Source: Mycobacterium sp. AT1 (GTDB lineage: Bacteria > Actinomycetota > Actinomycetes > Mycobacteriales > Mycobacteriaceae). Taken from it: DNA of 64,000 bases. The notes beneath the pieces were generated by a model. It did not search any database. It worked only from the letters and a program-made list of their open reading frames with translations, and was not told the origin of the DNA. Made by a program: the position numbers and the translations under genes. The stretch lies in the NCBI RefSeq assembly GCF_002043095.1, contig NZ_MVOC01000005.1:124001-188000 (forward strand), given 5' to 3'. Below, piece by piece: positions 17,510-26,097 of the stretch (positions are counted from its first letter, which is position 1; every line of letters starts with the position of its first letter).

Positions 17510-19252
17510 ATGAGCGAACCAGATCAGGCCGTCATCGCCAGGCTGTCGTCCGACTTCGCCGCCATGGCTGCATACCTGGCGCGGGCGTCGGTCGACCTGC
17601 GCCAGCTCGAACGCATCGTGGCGGAGCGGCCCGTGGCACCCGCGCAGCCCGTGGCCCCGACGTACTGGCCGCCGCCCGCATACACGCCCGCGCCCCAGCC
17701 ACTCGCGCCCGTACCCCCCACACCCAGGCCGCCGCGGTCGGACGGGTGGATTGGCAAGGCACTGGCGGTCGCCGGAGTCGCGGTCACCTTGGTGGGCGTC
17801 GCCCTCCTGCTGGTGCTGGCCGCGCAGGCCGGCATCCTGCGGCCCGGGTTCCGGGTGTTCGCCGGCGCCGCCTTGGCGGCCGGGCTGGTGGGAGTCGCAT
17901 GGCGGCTGGTCGACCGGCCCGGCGGTCGGATCGGCGCAATTGCGTTGGCCGCCACGGGCATTGCGGCGGCATACATCGACGTCATCGCGGTGACGACGAT
18001 CTACCACTGGGTGTCGGCTCCCGTCGGGCTCACCATCGCCGCGGCGGTCGCCGTCGCCGGGCTCATGCTGTCGCGCCGATGGAACTCCGAACATCTCGGC
18101 CTCTTGGTCCTGGTCCCGGTGATCGGGCTCGGACCCGTGGTGGCCGACGGCATCACCGTCGTTCTGGTCGGCTTCATGCTGGCGCTGGGCGCTGCGTCGG
18201 TGCCCGTGCAGCTTGGCAAGGATTGGAACGGTCTGCACGCGGCGCGCACAGCGGTGACCACGCTGCCGCTGCTGCTCGCGTTGATACTGACCAGCTTCGA
18301 CTCCGAGCATTCGCCGTTGCTCGCCGTCGCGGGTTCCGTCGCAGCCGCTCTGGCGATCGGAAGTGCGGTCGTCCTGCTGCCGCACACCAAGCACCCGGCC
18401 ACCATGGCGTGGGTGAGCGCGGCAGGCACCACCCCGGTGCTGGCCGCCTCGCTGGCCGTCGACGGTGCCGTCGCGGCGCTGATGGCGGCCGGGCTGTCGG
18501 CGGCCGTGTTGGGACTCGTGCTCGTCGGCGACCGCCCGACCGGGGGAGCCGCCAGCGTGCGGTCGATCTGGGCAGCCCTGGCGGCGGTGTCGGCGCTCAT
18601 CGCGGTGATCGTCGCCTTCGACGGTCCGGTGGCGGGGCCGGTCCTCCTCGCGATGGCTGTCGTGGTGGCGCTCGGGGGTCGACGCAGCGGGGTGGCGCGT
18701 TGGTGCGCCATTGGTTTCGGTGTCGCAGGTGGTCTGTTCTACCTTGCCTACGCGCCGCCGTCGTTCTTGATCGAAGCCACCGAGTTGAGCGCGCCGATCG
18801 CCGCCTCGACGCTGATCGCCAGCCTGCTGCTGGTGGCGTGGGCGGTGGCGATCGCGTGGTCGTGGCCTGCGGACTGGTCGTGGGCCACTGCGGCCGTCGT
18901 CGCGCTGTACGCGACCACCACCTTCACGGTGACGGCCGGGGTGCTGCTTGGTGGCGAGGAGCAGGGATTCCTCGCCGGCCACGTGGCTGCGACCCTGTGT
19001 TGGATCATGCTGGCCGCGGCCGTGCTTCGGTACGCGGCGAAGGTCTCTCGCGCCGAGCGCTCACTGCCGATCGGTGGCGGCATGGCACTGGTGGCCGCCG
19101 CGGTAGCCAAGTTGTTCCTCTTCGACCTCGGGACGCTGGACGGGATCTTCCGCGTTGTCGTCTTCATCGCAGTGGGCCTGGTGCTGCTTGGCATGGGAAC
19201 CGGCTACGCCAGGCTGCTCGCGCAGCAAGACAGCCGTGAGGGTGAGGCGTAG
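17510..19252 (+). CDS. DUF2339-like polytopic membrane protein
   Basis: 580 residues. The first 80 are soluble: a short helical segment (residues 8-42) then a proline-rich linker (PAQPVAPTYWPPPAYTPAPQPL and so on). From about residue 83 to the end there are roughly 16-18 closely spaced membrane helices with few charged loops, the pattern of DUF2339 membrane proteins. No enzymatic motif is visible. It starts 43 bp after the response regulator and may be its target or cotranscribed. A strong hairpin lies 76 bp after the stop. Confidence 0.65.
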   Translation: MSEPDQAVIARLSSDFAAMAAYLARASVDLRQLERIVAERPVAPAQPVAPTYWPPPAYTPAPQPLAPVPPTPRPPRSDGWIGKALAVAGVAVTLVGVALLLVLAAQAGILRPGFRVFAGAALAAGLVGVAWRLVDRPGGRIGAIALAATGIAAAYIDVIAVTTIYHWVSAPVGLTIAAAVAVAGLMLSRRWNSEHLGLLVLVPVIGLGPVVADGITVVLVGFMLALGAASVPVQLGKDWNGLHAARTAVTTLPLLLALILTSFDSEHSPLLAVAGSVAAALAIGSAVVLLPHTKHPATMAWVSAAGTTPVLAASLAVDGAVAALMAAGLSAAVLGLVLVGDRPTGGAASVRSIWAALAAVSALIAVIVAFDGPVAGPVLLAMAVVVALGGRRSGVARWCAIGFGVAGGLFYLAYAPPSFLIEATELSAPIAASTLIASLLLVAWAVAIAWSWPADWSWATAAVVALYATTTFTVTAGVLLGGEEQGFLAGHVAATLCWIMLAAAVLRYAAKVSRAERSLPIGGGMALVAAAVAKLFLFDLGTLDGIFRVVVFIAVGLVLLGMGTGYARLLAQQDSREGEA

Positions 19253-19327
19253 AACCGCCGCATCCAGCCCCGTCCCGAGGACAAGTTACAGCGGGGTAAT
19301 TCAAGCAGGGTTGGGCACCCGTTCATC

Positions 19328-19366
19328 GTGGCGACTCCATTGCGAATGGAGTCGCCACGGTGCTTT
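19328..19366 (+). terminator. Strong intrinsic terminator hairpin
   Basis: A perfect 14-bp stem (19328-19341 pairs with 19345-19358) closes a 3-base GCG loop and is followed by GGTGCTTTT. It is the most stable hairpin I saw in the window and ends the transcript of the DUF2339 gene. Confidence 0.8.
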
Positions 19367-19706
19367 TGTCGCGCAAACGACAGAGATTCGCGAGCGGACC
19401 ATTCGTAGGTGCTCCAGTGCGTCAGATTTAGTCGCAAAATGAGACCTTTGGTACGAAACCTGACACAAACCAATCGACAATCGCTGAAGAGGTCTAAATG
19501 GCCGTAATCAGCAGGTCACGATCGGTTGCTCGCCAGTATTGCTGTTTGCGTTAATTGAACCGTGATGCACGGTCGGACCTGTAGGTTTGCCGCCCTGCCA
19601 GCCCCTGCGATGAGGTATCCCATTCGTTATGCGGTTTGCCCCTGCGGCAGCTAAATTGACCGGGGTTGACGGCGAAGAAAATTACAAATCGTGAAAGCGA
19701 GCAGGA
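19367..19706. other. Gene-free region upstream of the glycoside hydrolase
   Basis: No convincing gene is visible in this stretch. It is poorer in G+C than its neighbours and holds AT-rich runs such as GAAGAAAATTACAAATCG shortly before the hydrolase start, so it probably holds that gene's promoter and a long leader. No specific regulator site was recognised. Confidence 0.4.
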
Positions 19707-21722
19707 ATGAAGAAGGCAAGTCAGGGACTTTTGAAGGCCATCGCGACGCGGGGAGTCATCGCCGCCATACCCGTCGCCATGGCTAGCGCTTATGCGAGCA
19801 ACTTATTCGTTCCCGTGCCGCCTCGAATGGCCTCCTACGAATATCAACAGGTCGCCGAGATCACCGTCTCGCCCAACACGGTCGGCGTTGCCGCGTCCCC
19901 TCTATACGGTCAGACCAAGGCCCAGATCGACCAGCAGCTCAGCGAGATGCAGGCGCTGGGTGTCCAGAACATCCGCGTGTTCGTCCCCTGGGGGCTCGTC
20001 GACTACTTCGGACCGTCGCAGCCGGGCAGCGCGTCATGGGACTTGCTCGACATGGTCATGCAGTCGGCCAAGGAACACGACATGGGCGTGCTGGCAGAAG
20101 TCGACAGCACCCCGCCGGGCGCCGTCACCGCTGGAACCCCGGGCAGCGGCACCCCCGATCCCGCGAAGTTCGCCGCCTTCATGACGAAGTTCGTCACCAA
20201 GTACGGCTCGACGGTCTCCGCCTACGAGATTTGGAACGAGCCGAATGCCATCCTGTCGTCCAATCCCATCGATCCGGCTGCGTATGCGGCGTTGGTGAAA
20301 GCGGCCTACCAAGCCATCAAGCCACTCGACCCGACGGCCACTGTCATCGCGGGTGCAGTGGGTCACGTCGTCACCTTCGGCAACGTGACCATGGACCCCG
20401 TGGAGTTCGTCAAGGCGATGATCGCCGCCGACCCGACCATCGGCGATTACTTCGACGCCCTGTCGTACCACCCGTACGACGAGAGCCTTCCCTTTTCGCA
20501 GGGCAACATCAATCCCAACTCCGGCTGGTGGGCGTCCGACACGGCGTTCAACCAGTTGAAGGACTTGGTGAAGCTGTTCCCCACCAAGAAGATGTGGATC
20601 ACGGAATTCGGCGTTCCGACCTACACGTACACCGACGCCAACGGCGTCGTGCACACCATCACACAGGATCAGCAGGAGAAGTACATCGCCGACTTGATCA
20701 ACAACTGGGCGGCATCCTTTGGGGCAAACGCCGGCCCGATCTTCCTCTACACCGGTCGAGACACCGCAACGGGCAGCACCAACCCGAACGACAACTACGG
20801 GCTCTGGAATCTTCTCGGGCAACCGAAGGAAGTCATCACCGACTTCCTGCTGCAGTGGTTCAAGGATCATCCGCAAAACGCCACGACGCCGACGACTCCC
20901 GGCCAGCCGACACCGGTGGCCAACCCGTTGGCTGCGATCGTCCAAGCCCTCGCCAAGCAGTTCCAGGCGATCGCCGCCCAGGTTCAGGCCTCCGTCGCCG
21001 CGTTCGTCCAAGCGATCGCCAAGGCACTCGCCTCCATTGGAGGTTCTCCCGCAGTGACCACGTCGACGGCGTTGGCGCTGAAGGTCGCCTCGGTGCCGAC
21101 GTCCGACACGCCAAGTGCAGGGGTTGACGACGTCAGCGAGGCAGGCGCGACCACCAAGAGCTCCGAGGGAACCGACGGCACCAAGGTCGCCGCCGAGCCC
21201 GAGAAGTCGACGGCAACCGAGACGGAGACGACACCGAAACCCGAAGTGGTGGAGGCCGTGACGACGCCCGCGGTGACCGACGCGGTCGTCGAGCCCGTGG
21301 CCACCGAGACTCCCGAGGACACCAAGACCCCGGAGGACGCCAAGAGCCCCGAGGCCGCCGAGGCGACCCCGTCGAGCTCCACGGAGCCGGCGGCGTCCAG
21401 CCCTGCCGACTCGGGGGCGTCGGACACGCCGGCCAAGCCCGACAAGGCCGACTCCGCGACCAAGCCCGACAAGGCCGACGCGTCGACGACGCCTGAGAAG
21501 GCGGACAAGCCCGACAAGAGCGTCAAGCCCGACAAGGCCGCCAAGCCTGACAAGAGCGTCAAGCCCAGCAAGGCTGACGCCAAGGACTCGTCGTCCTCGA
21601 AGGACAAGGGCGACAAGAAGACTAGCTCCGCGGGAGCTGGTGCCGACAAGGGATCCGACGCCAAGCGTGCGTCGCATTCACCGAGCGGCAGTGGATCGGG
21701 CGGCGGCGGAGACGAGGGGTAG
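19707..21722 (+). CDS. Secreted clan-A glycoside hydrolase with long charged low-complexity tail
   Basis: 671 residues. A signal-peptide-like start (about 1-31, GVIAAIPVAMASAYA) precedes a TIM-barrel domain (about 50-390) of the GH-A type: E178 in EIWNEPN is the predicted acid/base and E300 in WITEFG the predicted nucleophile. It resembles GH39/GH5-like bacterial proteins. Residues about 400-450 are alanine- and glutamine-rich helices. The last 190 residues are low complexity, with several KPDK-type units (KPDKAD, KPDKSV, KPDKAA) and a serine/glycine end. The substrate is unknown; cell-envelope or extracellular glycan is likely. The tail may anchor the enzyme in the cell wall. Confidence 0.7.
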   Translation: MKKASQGLLKAIATRGVIAAIPVAMASAYASNLFVPVPPRMASYEYQQVAEITVSPNTVGVAASPLYGQTKAQIDQQLSEMQALGVQNIRVFVPWGLVDYFGPSQPGSASWDLLDMVMQSAKEHDMGVLAEVDSTPPGAVTAGTPGSGTPDPAKFAAFMTKFVTKYGSTVSAYEIWNEPNAILSSNPIDPAAYAALVKAAYQAIKPLDPTATVIAGAVGHVVTFGNVTMDPVEFVKAMIAADPTIGDYFDALSYHPYDESLPFSQGNINPNSGWWASDTAFNQLKDLVKLFPTKKMWITEFGVPTYTYTDANGVVHTITQDQQEKYIADLINNWAASFGANAGPIFLYTGRDTATGSTNPNDNYGLWNLLGQPKEVITDFLLQWFKDHPQNATTPTTPGQPTPVANPLAAIVQALAKQFQAIAAQVQASVAAFVQAIAKALASIGGSPAVTTSTALALKVASVPTSDTPSAGVDDVSEAGATTKSSEGTDGTKVAAEPEKSTATETETTPKPEVVEAVTTPAVTDAVVEPVATETPEDTKTPEDAKSPEAAEATPSSSTEPAASSPADSGASDTPAKPDKADSATKPDKADASTTPEKADKPDKSVKPDKAAKPDKSVKPSKADAKDSSSSKDKGDKKTSSAGAGADKGSDAKRASHSPSGSGSGGGGDEG

Positions 21723-21942
21723 CCACCGTCCGCCCGAACCACTGCGAACCGCCGCGGCTCCTGCACACGCAGGGTCGCGGCGGTTCGTACTTGTTGGGGG
21801 AGTGACCGGTCAGTTGCACCCTGCGGCGCAACATGATTCGCCACGCCTCGCTTGGCGGCGGATAATCCTGGCGTCGGAATCGGCCGAGACCACCATCGAC
21901 TCCTGTTGTCGGCTTCGGAGCTAGACGCGCTACTCGAACTGG

Positions 21943-22221
21943 CTAAGTAGTTTTCTGTGGGGAGGCCGTGAACGCAGCGTTACCCTCCGCATAGGAACCC
22001 GCGGTAGCAATCTTGACCATGCTCGACTTGCCCGTGTCGTCGGCATCCTCGCAATCGGCCGTACTCGCTGGGCCGTTGGCGAAAGCCTTGTGTGATGACG
22101 CCGTGGGGACCGCGCCGTTGCAAATCGGCTTGGCCGCAGCGACACCGGCAAAGCCGATTGAGCCAACCGCCAACCCCCCGGCGACGAGTAGCGTGCCTGC
22201 GAACGAAACTATCCTGACCAT
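21943..22221 (-). CDS. Small secreted protein of unknown function
   Basis: 92 residues from ATG 22221. A signal peptide (1-30, FAGTLLVAGGLAVGSIGFAGVAAA) ends in an AxA cleavage site before KPICNG. The mature part is about 62 residues with two cysteines (in PICNG and ADCED) that could form one disulfide. No known domain. It lies alone between the hydrolase and the cation transporter, with about 165 bp of non-coding DNA on its upstream side. It is probably a small exported mycobacterial protein. Confidence 0.6.
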   Translation of the reverse strand: MVRIVSFAGTLLVAGGLAVGSIGFAGVAAAKPICNGAVPTASSHKAFANGPASTADCEDADDTGKSSMVKIATAGSYAEGNAAFTASPQKTT

Positions 22222-22387
22222 TGCATATGCCTTCCGTAGTCGATGACTGGGAAGTGCTTACCACGATTGCGTGGAGGACCCTGGCGGAGTCAGGGAACCC
22301 TACGCGACTGCCAAGGTGACGCACAGACCGATGATGTGAGGCCAGGAAAGCCGCTGCTAGCGGCGGCTATTGCGGTGTTGGGGGTCG

Positions 22388-23050
22388 CTACTCCGACGCG
22401 TCCCGAAATTCACACGGTGAGCCGTCCCCCGCGACGCAACACGGTTCGCCACGCCACGCTTCGAGGCCTTCGCGAACGGCGATGGCGGCAATCACCAAGC
22501 CCGCCAAAGGATCTGCCCAAGACCACCCCAGTAGTGAGTTGAGCAGCAGCCCCACGAGCAACACGGCAGACATGTAGGTGCACAACAACGTCTGCTTCGA
22601 GTCTGCGACCGCCGACAACGAGCCAAGCTCCCTGCCTGCCCGCCGCTGCGCCCACGACAGGACGGGCATGACGCCCAGGCTCACACCAGCGAGTGCGATG
22701 CCGATGGTGGACGGCTCGGCCTCGCCGTGCCCGAGGAGGCCGCGAACGGAGTCCACCGTGACGTAGGTGGCCAAGCCGAAGAACGAGAACGCGATGATCC
22801 GAAGCGCGGTCTTCTCGCGGGCTTCGGGATCGCGGCCGGCGAACTGCCATGCCACCGCGGCGGCCGAGGACACTTCGATGACCGAATCCAGCCCGAACCC
22901 GAGCAGGGCGGCCGACGACACCCGAGTTCCCTCGGCGAGGGCGATGACGGCCTCGATCACGTTGTAGGTGATCGTGGCGGCGACGAAGTACCTGATGCGA
23001 CGGGACAGCACGCGGCTGCGGGTGGCCGACAGCCCGACGTCCGGCGCCAT
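22388..23050 (-). CDS. Cation-efflux (CDF-like) membrane protein
   Basis: 220 residues from ATG 23050, whose A is shared with the regulator's TGA stop (TGATG); GTG 23059 is an alternative. Six membrane helices, with the CDF-type repeat TYNVIEAVIALAEGTRVSSAALLGFGLDSVIEV (a glycine/aspartate metal-site region) and a second SKQTLLCTYMSAVLLVGLLLN segment. The C-terminus carries CCVAGDGSPC, a cysteine-rich end. Position behind a CmtR-like sensor suggests export of Cd, Pb or a related soft metal. Substrate not proven by sequence. Confidence 0.75.
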   Translation of the reverse strand: MAPDVGLSATRSRVLSRRIRYFVAATITYNVIEAVIALAEGTRVSSAALLGFGLDSVIEVSSAAAVAWQFAGRDPEAREKTALRIIAFSFFGLATYVTVDSVRGLLGHGEAEPSTIGIALAGVSLGVMPVLSWAQRRAGRELGSLSAVADSKQTLLCTYMSAVLLVGLLLNSLLGWSWADPLAGLVIAAIAVREGLEAWRGEPCCVAGDGSPCEFRDASE

Positions 23051-23391
23051 CAGCAGCACCCCTCGTCACCGACCGGACAGCAGGCCGGGTCGACCGCGAG
23101 CACCAGGCCGACCAGATCGTTCAGGGCGTGCGCGATGCGGCCGTCGGCCAGCTCGTAGCGGCTCCGCCGGCCCTCCGGGACGGCGACGACCAGCCCGCAT
23201 CCACGAAGGCACGCAAGGTGATTCGACACGATCTGACGAGACACCCGCATCTCGTCGGCAAGATCGGACGGATACCGCCCACCATCTCGAAGGCTCAGCA
23301 GGATCGACGCGCGGGTGACATCGGAGAGGGCATAGCCGAAGCGCGCCAGGGCATCCCGCTGCACCAGTGTCTGCATTAGCCGACAGTACAT
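23050..23391 (-). CDS. ArsR/SmtB-family metal sensor, CmtR-like
   Basis: 113 residues, a winged-helix repressor of the ArsR family (DVTRASILLSL, VSRQIVSNHLACLRGCGLVV). C61 and C65 in the recognition helix sit exactly as C57 and C61 of M. tuberculosis CmtR, the Cd/Pb sensor, and C104/C105 near the C-terminus can supply the third thiol ligand (C102 in CmtR). Two more cysteines end the protein (GCC). It probably represses itself and the coupled efflux gene until metal binds. An alternative start is M6. Confidence 0.8.
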   Translation of the reverse strand: MYCRLMQTLVQRDALARFGYALSDVTRASILLSLRDGGRYPSDLADEMRVSRQIVSNHLACLRGCGLVVAVPEGRRSRYELADGRIAHALNDLVGLVLAVDPACCPVGDEGCC

Positions 23392-23633
23392 CGGAATCTG
23401 TATTCAGGGAATGCTGGACTGCTGCTGCATTGCCACGGATGAGACCCGTTACCAACACTGCTCAGCGAGTCCTTCCAATCGGTGCACGTCTTCCGCGGCG
23501 ATTGGTCGAAGTGGTGAAGGGCTGGACGATCGAAGCCAACCGCCACGTCGCCTAGGACCCCCGCTCCCACGACCGCAGCCACCTGTCTGTGCACAATATC
23601 GGCGAGCGATCTTGAGAATGAGGGGGACGAGCG

Positions 23634-24038
23634 ATGACTTCGCCGAAGGCTGGTTGGTATCCGGACCCACTGGGTGCTCCACAGCAGCGATTCTTCGACG
23701 GGGTGCAGTGGACCGACCACTATGCGACCAAAGTGGAAGCGGCCAGCCTCGCGCCTCCGCAGGGCGCGCCGCACCAGATCGCACAACCGAACGCTGGCCC
23801 TGTGTGCAGGCAACCGACGTTGTCCTCGCCGACGAAGTTTCTGAGTCCGCTAGAAAGGACTGAGAGGAAGAGGAATCCGCTCTTCTTGGTATTGGCGGTG
23901 CTGTCTGCGATACCTACAGCGTTCTTTCTTCTGGTCTTCGTGACCGGGGGTGCCGACAACGACATAGCCGCCTTCTTGACCGCATGGTCCGCCCTGTGGA
24001 CGTGGGTGTGGTGGAAGTTGTCCGACCGGTACCGGTAG
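23634..24038 (+). CDS. DUF2510-domain protein with C-terminal membrane helices
   Basis: 134 residues. Residues 5-32 are the short DUF2510 motif (AGWYPDPLGAPQQRFFDGVQWTDH), common at the N-terminus of actinobacterial membrane proteins. A polar linker follows, then two predicted membrane helices (about 82-102 and 110-127). No function is known. It stands alone; the 240 bp upstream and 150 bp downstream hold no gene I can support. Confidence 0.65.
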   Translation: MTSPKAGWYPDPLGAPQQRFFDGVQWTDHYATKVEAASLAPPQGAPHQIAQPNAGPVCRQPTLSSPTKFLSPLERTERKRNPLFLVLAVLSAIPTAFFLLVFVTGGADNDIAAFLTAWSALWTWVWWKLSDRYR

Positions 24039-24189
24039 ACCAAGGGGCCAACAGGCCCTCCTTGAAGTGGTCCAGGGCGGGGTTGTTTGGAGTCCAGGGG
24101 CCGGTCGCGTGGACGGCTGGGTCTACTTCGAGGCACCGAAAGATGCTGTGCGACTTGTGATCATGCTTCCGCCGGACAGCCGGGCACGA

Positions 24190-25047
24190 TCAGGGCGCCG
24201 ATGATGAACCAGGGGGCCGTGACGACGCCGACGACCCAGACCCGGGCCACGCCATCTCGGACATGCCGTCCGTTTGCGGCGACGTGCGCCCTCCAGGTAT
24301 CGCGCCCTGCGCCGTCATGATGCGGAGTTCATCTGCGAGGTTTCGAATCTCCATCTGCAATGCGGCGACTTGCTCAGCTGTTGCCGCGCCCGCAGCAGCG
24401 TCATCTTCGGCGACGCGTTGCACGATCCATGACGCGAGCGAAGCGGTAACCACGCCGATAAGGCTGATCCCGCCCAACATCAAGAGCACTGCGACGATCC
24501 TGCCCGTGGTGGTTATCGGGTACAGGTCGCCATATCCGACGGTCGTGACCGTGGTGATCGACCACCACAGGGCCTTGCCGAACGACGTGATGAGGGCGTT
24601 GGGCTGATCACGTTCCTGCTCCAGTACCGCCAACGACCCCACGTAAATCAACAGGGCGACACCGCCAACCGTGTAGATCACGATGCGTCCGCGTATCGCG
24701 TTGCCCAAGGCTTTCTGTAGCGCGCCAACCAAGATGACCAGCCGCAGCAGCCGCAACGGGCGCAAAAGAGGAAGCGCTACCACGGCCAGGTCGAGGAGGT
24801 GCCTCACGAACCACCGACGGCGATCGGTTGCCAGAGCGAGCCGCGCGAAGTAGTCCGCGACGAACACACTCCAGATGATCCAGCTCGTCACCCCCAGAAC
24901 GGTGGCTTCCACACCGTGTGGTCGACCAAGTACTTGCACCGAATAGACAGCCAAGAACGCGATCGCCACCGCGGCGAGCGGCCATTCGGCCCGCCGCTCC
25001 CACTGTTCAAGCCTGAGTTGAGGGTCCACGGACCAAGTCTGCGGCAC
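24190..25047 (-). CDS. Voltage-gated-type potassium channel
   Basis: 285 residues. Five or six membrane segments precede a pore loop with the K+ selectivity filter TVGYGD (about residue 170, in SITTVTTVGYGDLYP). The fourth segment LLRPLRLLRLVILVGAL has regularly spaced arginines, the mark of a voltage sensor. After the last helix a coiled-coil (AEQVAALQMEIRNLADELRIM, about 225-250) probably sets the tetramer, followed by a disordered tail. It mediates K+ flux across the membrane and is transcribed towards the DUF2510 gene. Confidence 0.85.
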   Translation of the reverse strand: MPQTWSVDPQLRLEQWERRAEWPLAAVAIAFLAVYSVQVLGRPHGVEATVLGVTSWIIWSVFVADYFARLALATDRRRWFVRHLLDLAVVALPLLRPLRLLRLVILVGALQKALGNAIRGRIVIYTVGGVALLIYVGSLAVLEQERDQPNALITSFGKALWWSITTVTTVGYGDLYPITTTGRIVAVLLMLGGISLIGVVTASLASWIVQRVAEDDAAAGAATAEQVAALQMEIRNLADELRIMTAQGAIPGGRTSPQTDGMSEMAWPGSGSSASSRPPGSSSAP

Positions 25048-25140
25048 CGGGGCGATTCCGTAACGACCTGGTGCCCAGCGGTATCGTGCCGAGAATCAAT
25101 GCGCCACATCGCTTCATCGGATGCTCCGAACTGGCCTTTC

Positions 25141-25217
25141 TGGTGCCCTCGGTGAGACTCGAACTCACACTGCACGGGTTTTGAATCCGTTTCCTCTGCC
25201 AATTGGGATACGAGGGC
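25141..25217 (-). tRNA. tRNA-Leu (anticodon CAA), CCA encoded
   Basis: On the minus strand a 7-bp acceptor stem (GCCCTCG/CGAGGGC), a D-arm with AATTGG, an anticodon loop TTCAAAA and a T-arm GTGAG-TTCGAGT-CTCAC are followed by ACCA. The anticodon is CAA. The variable loop is only five bases, whereas bacterial tRNA-Leu normally has a long variable arm, so the identity rests on the anticodon and A73. Confidence 0.85.
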
Positions 25218-25311
25218 ATCGTGTTGCGGCTTCCCACCATAGAGGATCGGTCAGAGGGTCCGTCATGGCCCCGCGGTCGCCGATCCGGGCGACTCACGCG
25301 ACAATGACCGC

Positions 25312-25920
25312 ATGACCGGGTCACCGGCGGACGCCGCCAAACCGCACCGTGTCCTCATTGCCGAGGACGAAGCACTCATTCGGATGGACCTTGCGGAGAT
25401 GCTTCGCGAGGAGGGCTATGAGGTGGTGGGCGAGGCCGGCGACGGCCAGGAGGCCGTAGAGCTCGCCGAGAGCCTCCGACCCGACCTCGTGATCATGGAC
25501 GTGAAGATGCCCCGCAGGGACGGCATCGACGCGGCCGCCGAGATCGCCGCGAAGCGCATCGCGCCGATCTTGATACTGACCGCCTTCTCGCAACGCGAGC
25601 TGGTCGAGCGCGCCCGTGACGCCGGGGCGATGGCGTACTTGGTGAAGCCGTTCTCGATCACCGACCTGATTCCGGCGATCGAGTTGGCCGTCAGCCGTTT
25701 TGGCGAGATCTCCGCACTCGAGTCGGAGGTTGCCACGCTGTCCGACCGGCTCGAGACCCGCAAACTGGTCGAGCGGGCCAAGGGTTTGCTCCAGGCCAAG
25801 CAGAAGATGTCGGAGCCCGAGGCGTTCAAGTGGATTCAGCGTGCCGCCATGGATCGGCGCACCACCATGAGGCGCGTCGCGGAGGTCGTCCTGGAGACCC
25901 TCGACACCCCCGAGACGTAA
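25312..25920 (+). CDS. pdtaR: Two-component response regulator with ANTAR RNA-binding domain
   Basis: 202 residues. Receiver domain (about 12-125) with EDE, phosphoacceptor D63 (LVIMDVKMPRRDG), LTAFS and a lysine in YLVKPFS. The C-terminal ANTAR domain (about 138-195, RKLVERAKGLLQAKQKMSEPEAFKWIQRAAMDRRTTM) binds paired RNA hairpins and prevents transcription termination. It matches PdtaR (Rv1626), the partner of kinase PdtaS encoded elsewhere. The order tRNA-Leu, pdtaR, branched-chain importer is consistent with its chromosomal neighbourhood in related mycobacteria. Target hairpins were not found in this window. Confidence 0.92.
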   Translation: MTGSPADAAKPHRVLIAEDEALIRMDLAEMLREEGYEVVGEAGDGQEAVELAESLRPDLVIMDVKMPRRDGIDAAAEIAAKRIAPILILTAFSQRELVERARDAGAMAYLVKPFSITDLIPAIELAVSRFGEISALESEVATLSDRLETRKLVERAKGLLQAKQKMSEPEAFKWIQRAAMDRRTTMRRVAEVVLETLDTPET

Positions 25921-26097
25921 CAACTGCGTGTCATAGAACCGGGTTTCGCCCTGTCACACAGGCGACACCCAGCCCGCGTTCGTCAACATCACGCACCGGC
26001 GCCGAGTGTTGGCTATGTTCTACCCGAAGCATCGGCGCCCCGGGTGACGTGACCTGCGTCGTCGGTGCCAATGACAACGTTGACACGGAGGTGACAC

